Shown: positions 56,063 to 63,858 of the stretch, in pieces | Position numbering within the stretch: position 1 is the stretch's first letter | Layout: the number at the start of each line of letters is the position of its first letter | Source of the DNA: Flagellimonas beolgyonensis | GTDB taxonomy: Bacteria; Bacteroidota; Bacteroidia; Flavobacteriales; Flavobacteriaceae | Assembly (NCBI RefSeq): GCF_003992615.1 | Contig: NZ_RZMY01000003.1 | Location: forward strand, 126,501-190,500 | Direction of reading: 5' to 3' | DNA length: 64,000 nt | Translations under genes and position numbers: made by a program | Notes under the pieces: generated by a model | The model's input: the letters and a program-made list of their open reading frames with translations, nothing else | Database searches by the model: none | What the model was told of the DNA's origin: nothing

Positions 56063-56071
56063 CAACCTACT

Positions 56072-56395
56072 TTATTTGCTTTCTCTTTTTCTTTTTACAT
56101 ATTTTCCAATGAAAACAATTCCTGATGCTTGAATAAAAGTGTTTAAAATGATTAATAACAGATTATTGGTTTTCCAAAATTCGGTATTACTCAGCATCAA
56201 AGGGAATCCATCTTTAAATTGTCCGATTGGAAATCCGACAACGCTATTTATAATTCCGTTAAAATCCACTTGTTTTTGATGCACATCATCTCCCATTGAT
56301 AAGATTCCCAAAACAACAGTTAATATTGACAGTCCAATCAAGATAAAAACCATCATTAATATTATTTGGTAAATACTTTTAGTTCGGTTTTTCAA
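56072..56395 (-). CDS. Small membrane protein of unknown function
   Basis: A 107-residue protein with TM helices at about 9-31 and 78-97 and a basic end (GKYVKRKRESK). The start is TTG at 56395 (KNRTKSIYQII follows); the first ATG would be inside the helix at codon 14. No family recognised. It shares a repeat-bounded block with the lipoprotein gene upstream. Confidence 0.62.
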   Translation of the reverse strand: MKNRTKSIYQIILMMVFILIGLSILTVVLGILSMGDDVHQKQVDFNGIINSVVGFPIGQFKDGFPLMLSNTEFWKTNNLLLIILNTFIQASGIVFIGKYVKRKRESK

Positions 56396-56493
56396 AATTT
56401 AATTTTAGTCACTTGGTTTAGATATGTTGCCGGTTCGGCTATCAGCCGTTACGTAGTTTAGCAATTACCCATAGCCATTGTTTTAGCCAGTAT

Positions 56494-56916
56494 TTATTTT
56501 TCTCTATTCGTTAAATAGTATGTATTTCCATTTCTCAAATCAACTAAACTGTCATTAGAAAAGAGAAAATTGTCGCCAAAAATTCCATCCGAATCACCTT
56601 CGATTTTCTTTCGATTAAAGATGTCTACCGTATCAACCATTAACAAATTATTCTCCATTTTATATTTAATGGTTGTCCCTGTTTTAATATGGTCAAGATG
56701 AATTGAATAATCTAATACAGATTCATTTAAGATAACAATTGATTTATAGGTGAAGAAATTTTCTAAAGTTTTTGAATTAGTTTCGTTTATAGTGTCAAAG
56801 TCCACTTTATTGCGGTAGACATAACTATTTTTTAGTCCATATTTTGATTTACAAGAAGTTACAAATCCTAATAATATAAGAATACTAATTAGTCTCATGG
56901 ATTTAGCTTTTTGCAT
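56494..56916 (-). CDS. Lipoprotein of unknown function
   Basis: A 140-residue lipoprotein from ATG 56916 (MQKAKSMRLISILILLGF; a second ATG at 56898 is also possible) with lipobox FVTSC. Mature part has no recognised domain; it is beta-rich with a DSDGIFGDNFLFSNDS segment. The ATG lies 5 nt after the end of repeat copy B, so the repeat supplies the upstream region of the gene. Confidence 0.68.
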   Translation of the reverse strand: MQKAKSMRLISILILLGFVTSCKSKYGLKNSYVYRNKVDFDTINETNSKTLENFFTYKSIVILNESVLDYSIHLDHIKTGTTIKYKMENNLLMVDTVDIFNRKKIEGDSDGIFGDNFLFSNDSLVDLRNGNTYYLTNREK

Positions 56917-56920
56917 ATTG

Positions 56921-57038
56921 GCTACAACTTGTTTATAGAAACGTAAAATACATCTATATACACCCAAAATAGGCATAAATCTATTGCTTTGGCTTTGACT
57001 TCAACAACACCACAAGATGCAATCTTGCGGGAGCGGGG
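56921..57038 (-). repeat. Cassette-boundary repeat, long copy B (118 bp)
   Basis: Second full copy of the repeat at 55946-56062. It contains the hairpin AAGAT-GCA-ATCTT and the GC-rich end GCGGGAGCGGGGGG. In transcription order it sits 43 nt after the TIR-like gene and directly before the lipoprotein gene. Confidence 0.85.
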
Positions 57039-57080
57039 GGAACTTTTTTTATTTCACCTAACATTGAAAATGAGATAAGT

Positions 57081-57974
57081 TTATTGGTTATAATCTTTTA
57101 AAATTTCTTTATCCGACAACCATTTATCAAGAACCAAGGGTATTGTTTCATCGGGATATTGAAAATCAAATTCATGATATAATTTCCCCACTAAATCAGT
57201 TTGTAATGAATTCAGGGTCTTGTCTTTAAGCAATAAAACTGATTTATTCAATGCCATCATATATCCAATTTCAAGGGAAACATTAGGATTAAATTCATCT
57301 TTATTAATTCTTTCGAACAAAGCAATTCCAAAAGAACAACCCTGCATATATGTTAAAATATTTTCGAATAAATCATCGGCATACCATTTATCATCAGCTC
57401 TCAAAAGTGTTATTCCTTTTTCAGCCAAATGAGATTTCAACACCCTAATAATTTCCTTTTGGATTTTAGTATCCTCAAACTTCATCATTAAGAATCCACA
57501 CTTATCCTCCAATGGATAGTCTTTTCTAAATCTTTTTAATGGTAATGAGAGTTCACTTCTAACAATGTTTGTTCTATTTTTTAATAATTTTAAATCTTCT
57601 TTATAAACTGAAAACTTCAAAGATGTCTCCTCCTTAAAGTTTTCATTAAGTTCATCATCATTAACCTTTCTATAGTATTCTGGCTCAATGGTTATTGAAC
57701 CTTGCAAGTACTCTACATCTTTCAGGCAGTCAAATGAATGTCTAAATTCTTGTAAATTAAATATCCATTCTCCTGATATACTTTGTGCAGGGCGCAAATA
57801 TGAAATCTGGTTTTCTTTAAGTATCTTATAAAATCTCCTTAATATTTCATGTTTACTTAAATCACTTTCTTCTTGATAAAAAATAATTACAGGGCTATCA
57901 TTTGGAATACCTTCATAATCAGGATATTGAATATCCAGATTACCAATGAAATTTTTAAAATGAAATGGAAACAT
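57081..57974 (-). CDS. TIR-like / nucleoside deoxyribosyltransferase-like effector candidate
   Basis: A 297-residue protein. The N-terminal half (1-150) is not recognised. The C-terminal part (about 156-270) has the alternating alpha/beta pattern and motifs of TIR-like or nucleoside 2-deoxyribosyltransferase-like domains: GFLMMKF at 160-166 (strand 1), CSFGIALFERI (strand), and NPNVSLEIGYMMALNKSVLL at 229-248 with a candidate catalytic Glu235. Members of these folds cleave N-glycosidic bonds, including NAD in immune proteins, but activity here is inferred. It follows the DndC-like gene by 49 nt. Confidence 0.7.
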   Translation of the reverse strand: MFPFHFKNFIGNLDIQYPDYEGIPNDSPVIIFYQEESDLSKHEILRRFYKILKENQISYLRPAQSISGEWIFNLQEFRHSFDCLKDVEYLQGSITIEPEYYRKVNDDELNENFKEETSLKFSVYKEDLKLLKNRTNIVRSELSLPLKRFRKDYPLEDKCGFLMMKFEDTKIQKEIIRVLKSHLAEKGITLLRADDKWYADDLFENILTYMQGCSFGIALFERINKDEFNPNVSLEIGYMMALNKSVLLLKDKTLNSLQTDLVGKLYHEFDFQYPDETIPLVLDKWLSDKEILKDYNQ

Positions 57975-58023
57975 AATTCTATTTTTATCTGCTTCTAAAT
58001 TTCAACATTAAAACATACGCAGA

Positions 58024-59088
58024 TTAATTATTCTCAACATATTTTGGATTATTAATGTCTTCATTCCACAATTCTTTTATTCTAATCAATTCTTCTTCAT
58101 TAATCAACTTCATATCTGATTTTAACTCAGTTTCTAATAACTTTTCCAAGATAATTTTACGCCCTTTCAATGTAAGTGGACCAAGACCTTTTTGTCCATT
58201 TCTTCTTCGACCACATCTAAATTCAGGATTATCTCTAAACTTCGAAATCCAATTTCTAAATTCATGTAATTCTTTTAATTCATAATAACCATTCTCAATC
58301 ATATTAGAAATTGATTTATCTTTTCGAACTACTGTACAAGTCCAACAACCAAAACGACTACTGCCACAAGATTTTCCCGGAACTTCTCGGTATACAGGAC
58401 ATTCCGATCCGGCATCTTTGTATATCTCACCTAACTTTTGAGAATCTAAACTATTTGGAAAACTATTAAATTTTATAGTTGACCAAACATCTTTTAGGTT
58501 GTGATTTATTATTGGGCTGAAAATTTGATTTTTACTTGACCCGGACTGAGATAAATAATACTCAGTTTTAGCATGCTTTGATATTGTCCTATCTCGTTGC
58601 TCACTTTCCCCCTTGCGAATACCCAACAAAACAGTTGCTTTAGGATGTTCGTCTATAATTTGTTTAACAGGGTTTATTCTAAGTTTATCAGTACACCATC
58701 TAAATATATTCGTAGGAGTAGGGTAACCTCTACCTATAACTTTAACAAAAAACCTGTCTTCTAACTTAGGAACTGCTATTTCATACCTTATTGGTAATCC
58801 TAAGTTAAAGCACTCAGACTTCAATCCTTCAATTGTTTCATAAACATATTCTGTGATTATGGGGTTCTCAACCCCTGTATCGCAATAAATAACCGTGATT
58901 TCTTTATGATAGCTATTTAATTCATTTAAAGCAATTATAACCAATTTCAGTAATGCAGATGAATCTTTACCTCCACTATATCCTAAAAACCAAGGGCAAT
59001 CATCTTTCAAATATTCCTTCTTAATTATGTCAATTGCCTTTCTGTCTTTCTCTTGTACTGGTCTTAAACAACTACTGCAAAACTTCAT
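58024..59088 (-). CDS. DndC-like PP-loop / Fe-S protein (PAPS-reductase family)
   Basis: A 354-residue protein of the phosphoadenosine phosphosulfate reductase family. PP-loop SGGKDS at 38-43 binds and pyrophosphorylates with ATP; four cysteines at 230, 241, 248 and 251 (CGSSRFGCWTCTVVRKDKS) match the pattern of the [4Fe-4S] site in DndC-type phosphorothioation proteins. An N-terminal CSSC at 4-7 may add a second metal site. The other Dnd or Ssp genes are absent; it overlaps a membrane-protein gene upstream by 17 nt. Likely activates or transfers sulfur, or adenylates a substrate; the target is unknown. Confidence 0.85.
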   Translation of the reverse strand: MKFCSSCLRPVQEKDRKAIDIIKKEYLKDDCPWFLGYSGGKDSSALLKLVIIALNELNSYHKEITVIYCDTGVENPIITEYVYETIEGLKSECFNLGLPIRYEIAVPKLEDRFFVKVIGRGYPTPTNIFRWCTDKLRINPVKQIIDEHPKATVLLGIRKGESEQRDRTISKHAKTEYYLSQSGSSKNQIFSPIINHNLKDVWSTIKFNSFPNSLDSQKLGEIYKDAGSECPVYREVPGKSCGSSRFGCWTCTVVRKDKSISNMIENGYYELKELHEFRNWISKFRDNPEFRCGRRRNGQKGLGPLTLKGRKIILEKLLETELKSDMKLINEEELIRIKELWNEDINNPKYVENN

Positions 59089-59710
59089 CTATCTTTTCCT
59101 TTAGTTGCTTCACATAATGAGTTTCAATATATTCCAATTGGTCGTTAGACAGATTGATATGCCTAAAAACAGTTAAAAGATGGAAAAGAAATGAAAGCAA
59201 CCCTATTCCAGCCAATAATATACCATAAGACCACAATTTTACATTTCCCATTGGGACTCCTATGGCAATATAGATAAGAGAAGCAAAAATTGAAATCAAG
59301 AAAATATCGGCAGTTGAAGTCCAAAAAATACCATTTGAATAAACCAATTGACTCTTCGCGGTTAATGAAGCATCATTATCGACTATATTATAAAATATAT
59401 GTTTCAACCTTTTGTTTTTCAAAAAATTGAGTTGTTCTTGTGTAACATCCTTATTATATATTTTCAATAATGAGCTTGTAATATTTAGGTCAATTTTTCG
59501 ATGCGAATATCCAGTTATGAAAAATCTTAAATCTAACATATTGTAAATTGAACCTATTATTAAGGCAGGGATAACCAAAAAGCTATATACAAACCAACCT
59601 TCCCCAATTCTATATTCAATACCTGATTCTTTAAAAATTGGAAGGAACACAAATATTAAAGCCAATCCAGGTATCAATAGTCTTAGAAACTTTAAAGTTT
59701 TTCTATCCAT
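59072..59710 (-). CDS. Four-TM membrane protein of unknown function
   Basis: A 212-residue protein with TM helices at about 9-26, 40-60, 128-153 and 160-182, a cytosolic middle domain (about 62-125) and a charged C-terminal helix (YIETHYVKQLKEKIDEVLQ). No family recognised with confidence. It is the first gene of the operon with the DndC-like and TIR-like genes, with a 17-nt overlap that implies coupled translation. Confidence 0.8.
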   Translation of the reverse strand: MDRKTLKFLRLLIPGLALIFVFLPIFKESGIEYRIGEGWFVYSFLVIPALIIGSIYNMLDLRFFITGYSHRKIDLNITSSLLKIYNKDVTQEQLNFLKNKRLKHIFYNIVDNDASLTAKSQLVYSNGIFWTSTADIFLISIFASLIYIAIGVPMGNVKLWSYGILLAGIGLLSFLFHLLTVFRHINLSNDQLEYIETHYVKQLKEKIDEVLQ

Positions 59711-59977
59711 TTGAATTTTGAATTTAGTTGGTTTGGAATATTAAGATAATTCTGACTTTCAATTTAGTCCATTTCAGCGAATCTCCAAACTTATATTTAC
59801 AGGATAATTAGGACATTGACTAAAATCTCTTAAACTTTGCCCTATTCTTCTCATCCAATCCCCTATATAGAGGTAAGGTTTGCCTATTCAGATCAAGGCT
59901 CTTGTCCATCAAATTGAAGCAAAGATTTTATTAAAGAAAACTATGTGAATACGAAAGCTTGGTTTAGGAATCTAAAC
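59711..59977. promoter_or_regulatory. Upstream region of the DndC-like operon with a partial palindrome
   Basis: CTATATAG at 59863-59870 (within CCCTATATAGAGG) resembles the two CTATATATAG sites at 60231-60263. It lies 153 nt before the membrane-protein ATG and could let the XRE protein control this operon. No other element is recognised. Confidence 0.35.
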
Positions 59978-60217
59978 TCAATCCCTAAACTCAAAAAGTT
60001 GGGGAATTTCTACGTCCAGTGCCTTGGCCAATAATTTCAAATTGGAAATTGTAGTGTTCACCTCGCCGTTTTCAATACGCCACACTTGATTTTTTGACAG
60101 TCCAGCGATAGCCTCCAATTTGGTCTGCGATAAATTTCGCTCTTCCCGCAAAGCTCTCAGATTTATTCCAAAATCTCGGATAAACAACTTCTCTTCAAGG
60201 CTCAATTTATTTCGCAT
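59978..60217 (-). CDS. XRE-family transcriptional regulator
   Basis: A 79-residue single helix-turn-helix protein (HTH_3, about residues 15-69): LRALREERNLSQTKLEAIAG, LSKNQVWRIENGE, LKLLAKALDVEIPQLFEF. It contains no ligand domain. The gene is followed on the same strand, after 267 nt, by the membrane / DndC-like / TIR-like operon, and has palindromes in its own promoter, suggesting autoregulation and control of these neighbours. Confidence 0.9.
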   Translation of the reverse strand: MRNKLSLEEKLFIRDFGINLRALREERNLSQTKLEAIAGLSKNQVWRIENGEVNTTISNLKLLAKALDVEIPQLFEFRD

Positions 60218-60230
60218 GCCTCAATTTGCA

Positions 60231-60265
60231 CTATATATAGAAATAAATCTTCCCTATATATAGGG
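60231..60265. promoter_or_regulatory. Twin palindromic operator candidate
   Basis: CTATATATAG at 60231-60240 and again at 60254-60263, the second within a 14-bp perfect palindrome CCCTATATATAGGG (60252-60265). Centre spacing of 23 bp is about two helical turns. They lie between the divergent XRE gene and the plus-strand gene at 60316. Confidence 0.65.
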
Positions 60266-60315
60266 GTATTGTCGAAATTTATCCTACCTTTAAATACCAA
60301 CTTAACTTAATTCAA

Positions 60316-60783
60316 ATGCGAAAAGAACCAAATTCAAGCCCATTGCAAACCGTAAAGGACTTTCTCCACCACCCTTCCCAAGATCAACTAGAAATCACCT
60401 TTTCCCACCTCGAGATCCATAACCAGCAACACGGCCAATGGTGCAAAAAGGTGCAGCGGCCCCAGAGCCGCATCCTTCTCCGTAAACTGCCCCAAAACGG
60501 TCTCGCCGAAATCACCGTGGTGGACAATCTGGTGTTCCGTTTTTCCTTTAAATTCCGCATACCCATCTCCTCGGAGTTTAATGATCTGGAAATGCTGTGC
60601 CTTCCCCGCCCCTTAGATCAAGGCCTGTTGTCTATGGATGATGAAAAACTACAGTTAACCTTTCGCATAGATGCGCCAGACCCGGCCCTACACGTGCAGG
60701 TAACGCAGGTGTACCAAGGCATATTGGGTCTTCAAAGGACCTTTACACCCCTATACCGCTCAACCAGGTCTATTAACAGGTAA
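60316..60783 (+). CDS. Protein of unknown function
   Basis: A 155-residue soluble protein without signal peptide or TM helix. Composition is rich in Gln, Leu and His; the middle alternates strands (SRILLRKLPQNGLAEITVVD; LVFRFSFKFRIPISSEF). No family recognised. It is divergent from the XRE gene and shares the palindrome region with it. Confidence 0.7.
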   Translation: MRKEPNSSPLQTVKDFLHHPSQDQLEITFSHLEIHNQQHGQWCKKVQRPQSRILLRKLPQNGLAEITVVDNLVFRFSFKFRIPISSEFNDLEMLCLPRPLDQGLLSMDDEKLQLTFRIDAPDPALHVQVTQVYQGILGLQRTFTPLYRSTRSINR

Positions 60784-60802
60784 GATGTTTGGGAGGTTTA
60801 CC

Positions 60803-62344
60803 CTACTCTACATAGCTTTTTTGTTCTTCCCTAACAACGGCACAGCTATTAAGCGATGACCGTCTTGTTCTAACCACATCGTCTATGGCAATTTCTTCGG
60901 GTTCCCCTGTTAAGCAAGGCCGCAATTGATCAACAATGAACCGCCAAACATTCTTGCCGTCCTTTAACGAAAAATGGGGTTCACTGTCCCAATACAGGCT
61001 AACAATACCGGGGTCAAAAAAGTTGAGGGATTTTGAGGTGTACATTATATTCTGAAAACCATCGTGCCCGCAATGGCAGAGCCCGAGAAAATGTCCAATT
61101 TCGTGCGCTAGTATGTATTGAAACGTATCGGTTGGGTATACATCCCTGTATATTACGCCGGAAGGCACATCTCTCTCTACCGTTATGCAGCAATCATCAT
61201 CCCTTCCTTCTGTTTCGCAATCGTCTGGGAAATTTTCACATTCAAAAATATCCCTTCCTCCAACACGACCAAAATTATCCAGTTTAAAGGCCCCCAAAGC
61301 GATCAAACTGCAATTTACATTGGGTTGTCTGCCATACTCAGGCTGTCCCAAAAGCGACTCAATACGGTTGGAACTCATATCGTATTCATTCTCCGTGACC
61401 TCTATACCGGTCTGGCCCCCGAACCAAGAAAAGTTTTTTCGGTCGTTCCATTCCAAGATCACCCCAACATCATCCAATTTTCGGGCTGCGGTGTCCAACA
61501 TTTGGGAAACCACACGTTTGGAAATGGAATAGACCCGAATCCTTTTTTCCCTTCCCTCGCTTTCCAAATACTTCGAAATTATATACCTGTTAACAGGCCA
61601 AGCACTTTCCTCCCCATTGGCCGAAACCGACTTTACCACCGTATTGGGATGGGCAATTCCCAAGGAAAAGGAATTAAAACTCAACAAGCCGGCCATCGCG
61701 TATAAATCGATGATCCCATCTTTGTGCATTCTCCATAAGGGTGTATTGTCAGAATCCAGATAAAAGGTCAAATGTTTGGAAGGCAACCTAAACCCAAACC
61801 TTTTACCCTCCAAGCCAATGGCTTTGCGTACCCTGTCCAAGCGCTCCGGGTTATCACCGAAAGTATCATCGACCAGTTGTTCGACGAATTTTCTAAGTTC
61901 TGATCTTTTGAACTTGTCCACAATTCCCCCAACGGCATAACCGCCGGTAGCAAACCGTAAGCCATCAATTCCAAGATCAAATACATTTTGCACCAGATTA
62001 CCCAAATTTTTGAGGAGCCCAGGTAAATCCAACCGTAGAATGGAACCCACAATACCGCCAAGATCCCGGACCACATCGAATATACCATGCATAATATCCG
62101 AAAAGCCCTTTACAAAACCCCCGATCAACCCGCCAACAACATTCCCTACAAAGCAACCAACGCTGCCGGCATTGTCACATAACCAATCTGTAGCCGATTC
62201 AATGCCACTCTGAACGGCATCTGTGACGGTATCCACAGCATCCTCAACTGTATCCACCACTGCATCGACCACATCTTCAACAACATCACCTACGGCTGAA
62301 GCCGCTGATGACACCGCATTGCCTATACTACTGAAAAATCCCAT
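60803..62344 (-). CDS. Zinc metalloprotease with glycine-zipper N-terminus
   Basis: A 513-residue protein from ATG 62344 (MGFFSSIGNAVSSAASAVGD); the frame is open 28 codons higher. Residues 8-50 are a Val/Ala/Asp amphipathic repeat (VVEDVVDAVVDTVEDAVDTV), 60-130 a Gly-rich hydrophobic segment (GNVVGGLIGGFVKG), then a soluble region, then the metzincin-type site HEIGHFLGLCH (His414, Glu415, His418, His424) with Met-turn NIMYTS (Met434). Ten or so cysteines cluster near the site (CENFPDDCETEGRDDDCC). No normal signal peptide is seen. Function unknown; a membrane-active protease or toxin-like role is speculative. Confidence 0.82.
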   Translation of the reverse strand: MGFFSSIGNAVSSAASAVGDVVEDVVDAVVDTVEDAVDTVTDAVQSGIESATDWLCDNAGSVGCFVGNVVGGLIGGFVKGFSDIMHGIFDVVRDLGGIVGSILRLDLPGLLKNLGNLVQNVFDLGIDGLRFATGGYAVGGIVDKFKRSELRKFVEQLVDDTFGDNPERLDRVRKAIGLEGKRFGFRLPSKHLTFYLDSDNTPLWRMHKDGIIDLYAMAGLLSFNSFSLGIAHPNTVVKSVSANGEESAWPVNRYIISKYLESEGREKRIRVYSISKRVVSQMLDTAARKLDDVGVILEWNDRKNFSWFGGQTGIEVTENEYDMSSNRIESLLGQPEYGRQPNVNCSLIALGAFKLDNFGRVGGRDIFECENFPDDCETEGRDDDCCITVERDVPSGVIYRDVYPTDTFQYILAHEIGHFLGLCHCGHDGFQNIMYTSKSLNFFDPGIVSLYWDSEPHFSLKDGKNVWRFIVDQLRPCLTGEPEEIAIDDVVRTRRSSLNSCAVVREEQKSYVE

Positions 62345-62631
62345 AAATATATTTTTAAAGAAACTAAAGGGGGGAACAAACTTCCTTTGGCATGAATACA
62401 ACCAATAGGCTGGAAAGAACCTTAACAATCTAATTATAAAGTATTTACATTCCTATTACAAGTGTATGGAATGACAATGTGATCGTATGGTTTGTAACTA
62501 TTACGCCCTTTGAAGTACTTTTCTTCATAAATATTCGATCAAAACCATCAAATTTCAATTAAAATGTAAATCCAAAAGTACGATTAGACCCTATAAAATA
62601 GAGCAGTGCTTTTTAGACTTGGGCAAGGAGC

Positions 62632-63666
62632 CTACACCACCCCCAATTCCCGTTTGCTGTTCTTGAACTCGCTGGGGCTTATCCCGAACTTTTCCTTAAA
62701 GATCTTGGAGAAATAACTCCGGCTCGTAAACCCGATGGAGTACACCACTTCCGAAATGTTCAGTTCACTGTTGGCGATCAGGTCGCGGGCGACCTCCAAA
62801 CGGGCATTCCGGATGAATTCGGTCACCGTTTTGTTGTAGAGCAGTTTAAACCCTTCCTGTAGTTTGGCCTGGGTAAGGCCGGTTTCGGCCGATATCTCTT
62901 CCAACGAAAAATCTTGGGCAATGTGTTTCTCTATCTTTTTGGCAAAGCTGCGGATCGTTTTCAATTCCCGTTTCAGCAGGGAGGTCTGTGGTCTTGTGCC
63001 CAACACCTCTTTGTTGTGCTGGATCATGTGCATGGACAAGATCTGGTACACCAACCCCTCGATCTGCATTACCCAAATCATGCCCTTGGCCTTTACCTTT
63101 TGCAGGGAGGCCATTACATCCGCAATCTTTAGATTGTAGGAGCCGTAATAGGCAAACACCTTTTCGTGGTCGGCGTCCAAAAACACGTTGTACAGCTGTT
63201 TGTTCAGTTCCTCGCCCTGGTTCAACCGCTTGCGCAAAAAGGGCTTTCTTCGCACTTGGATCACACTGGCCACCACTTTTACATCCTTGGGAAAATAACG
63301 GTCGCTGATGCCCCCGTCGCGGTTGGTAAGGATCACCGATTGGAACTGTTCCATGATCTTGATCTGCTCATCGGACTCGTACCCGAACTTGTGCCCGCAG
63401 TAGCCCTCCAAACAGTAGTAAAAATTAATGGGGTTGTAGTTGGAGGTGTCCACCACGATCAGCACCTCATCCATAAAGGTGATGTCGTATTCCAACAGGC
63501 TCACGCCCCAATCAAAGGTGATGAACCGAATGGAACCTTCCGCTTTTTCGTTGGAAACGCTGAGGATGTGCTGGCCCCACTTTTCGGTAAGGGTGCCGCC
63601 AAGAACCTTTTGGAGCTGCTTTACCGATTCTGCAGTATCCTGGGCATCCACATGGATCTTAATCAT
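62632..63666 (-). CDS. AraC-family transcriptional regulator
   Basis: A 344-residue regulator. C-terminal DNA-binding domain at about 245-338 with FSLEEISAETGLTQAKLQEG and ISEVVYSIGFTSRSYFSKIF, ending FGISPSEFKNS. The N-terminal part is of a type seen in Bacteroidota AraC proteins (SIRFITFDWGVSLLEYDITF; FYYCLEGYCGHKF), presumably a small-ligand or effector domain. Target unknown; the divergent gene at 63859 is one candidate. The gap 62345-62631 (287 bp) shows no gene. Confidence 0.9.
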   Translation of the reverse strand: MIKIHVDAQDTAESVKQLQKVLGGTLTEKWGQHILSVSNEKAEGSIRFITFDWGVSLLEYDITFMDEVLIVVDTSNYNPINFYYCLEGYCGHKFGYESDEQIKIMEQFQSVILTNRDGGISDRYFPKDVKVVASVIQVRRKPFLRKRLNQGEELNKQLYNVFLDADHEKVFAYYGSYNLKIADVMASLQKVKAKGMIWVMQIEGLVYQILSMHMIQHNKEVLGTRPQTSLLKRELKTIRSFAKKIEKHIAQDFSLEEISAETGLTQAKLQEGFKLLYNKTVTEFIRNARLEVARDLIANSELNISEVVYSIGFTSRSYFSKIFKEKFGISPSEFKNSKRELGVV

Positions 63667-63858
63667 GGGGTAAACGGGTGATCATGGGTTAAACTTCGCT
63701 TGCAAGCCACTAAAGATAGGTTTTGTTCTTGGGCAGACAATCCCCAGCAACTTTTTTGTCCCCATTTTTATAAAAATTTAGCAAAAGGAGCATCAAAAAA
63801 CGCTTTTGAGTCAACCCGTGATCGGTCAAACCTTTTACTTGTTTCCAAAAAGAAGACC

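Noticed and set aside
54772..57038. Classical integron attC sites
   Set aside because: The repeats do not show paired RYYYAAC and GTTRRRY core sites by eye and no IntI is in the window, so I call them only cassette-like repeats.
57081..59710. Canonical Dnd phosphorothioation locus
   Set aside because: Only a DndC-like gene is present; DndA, DndB, DndD, DndE and the restriction genes are absent from the flanks.
61118..61705. Open plus-strand frame of 195 codons
   Set aside because: It lies fully opposite the metalloprotease gene, which has clear catalytic motifs.
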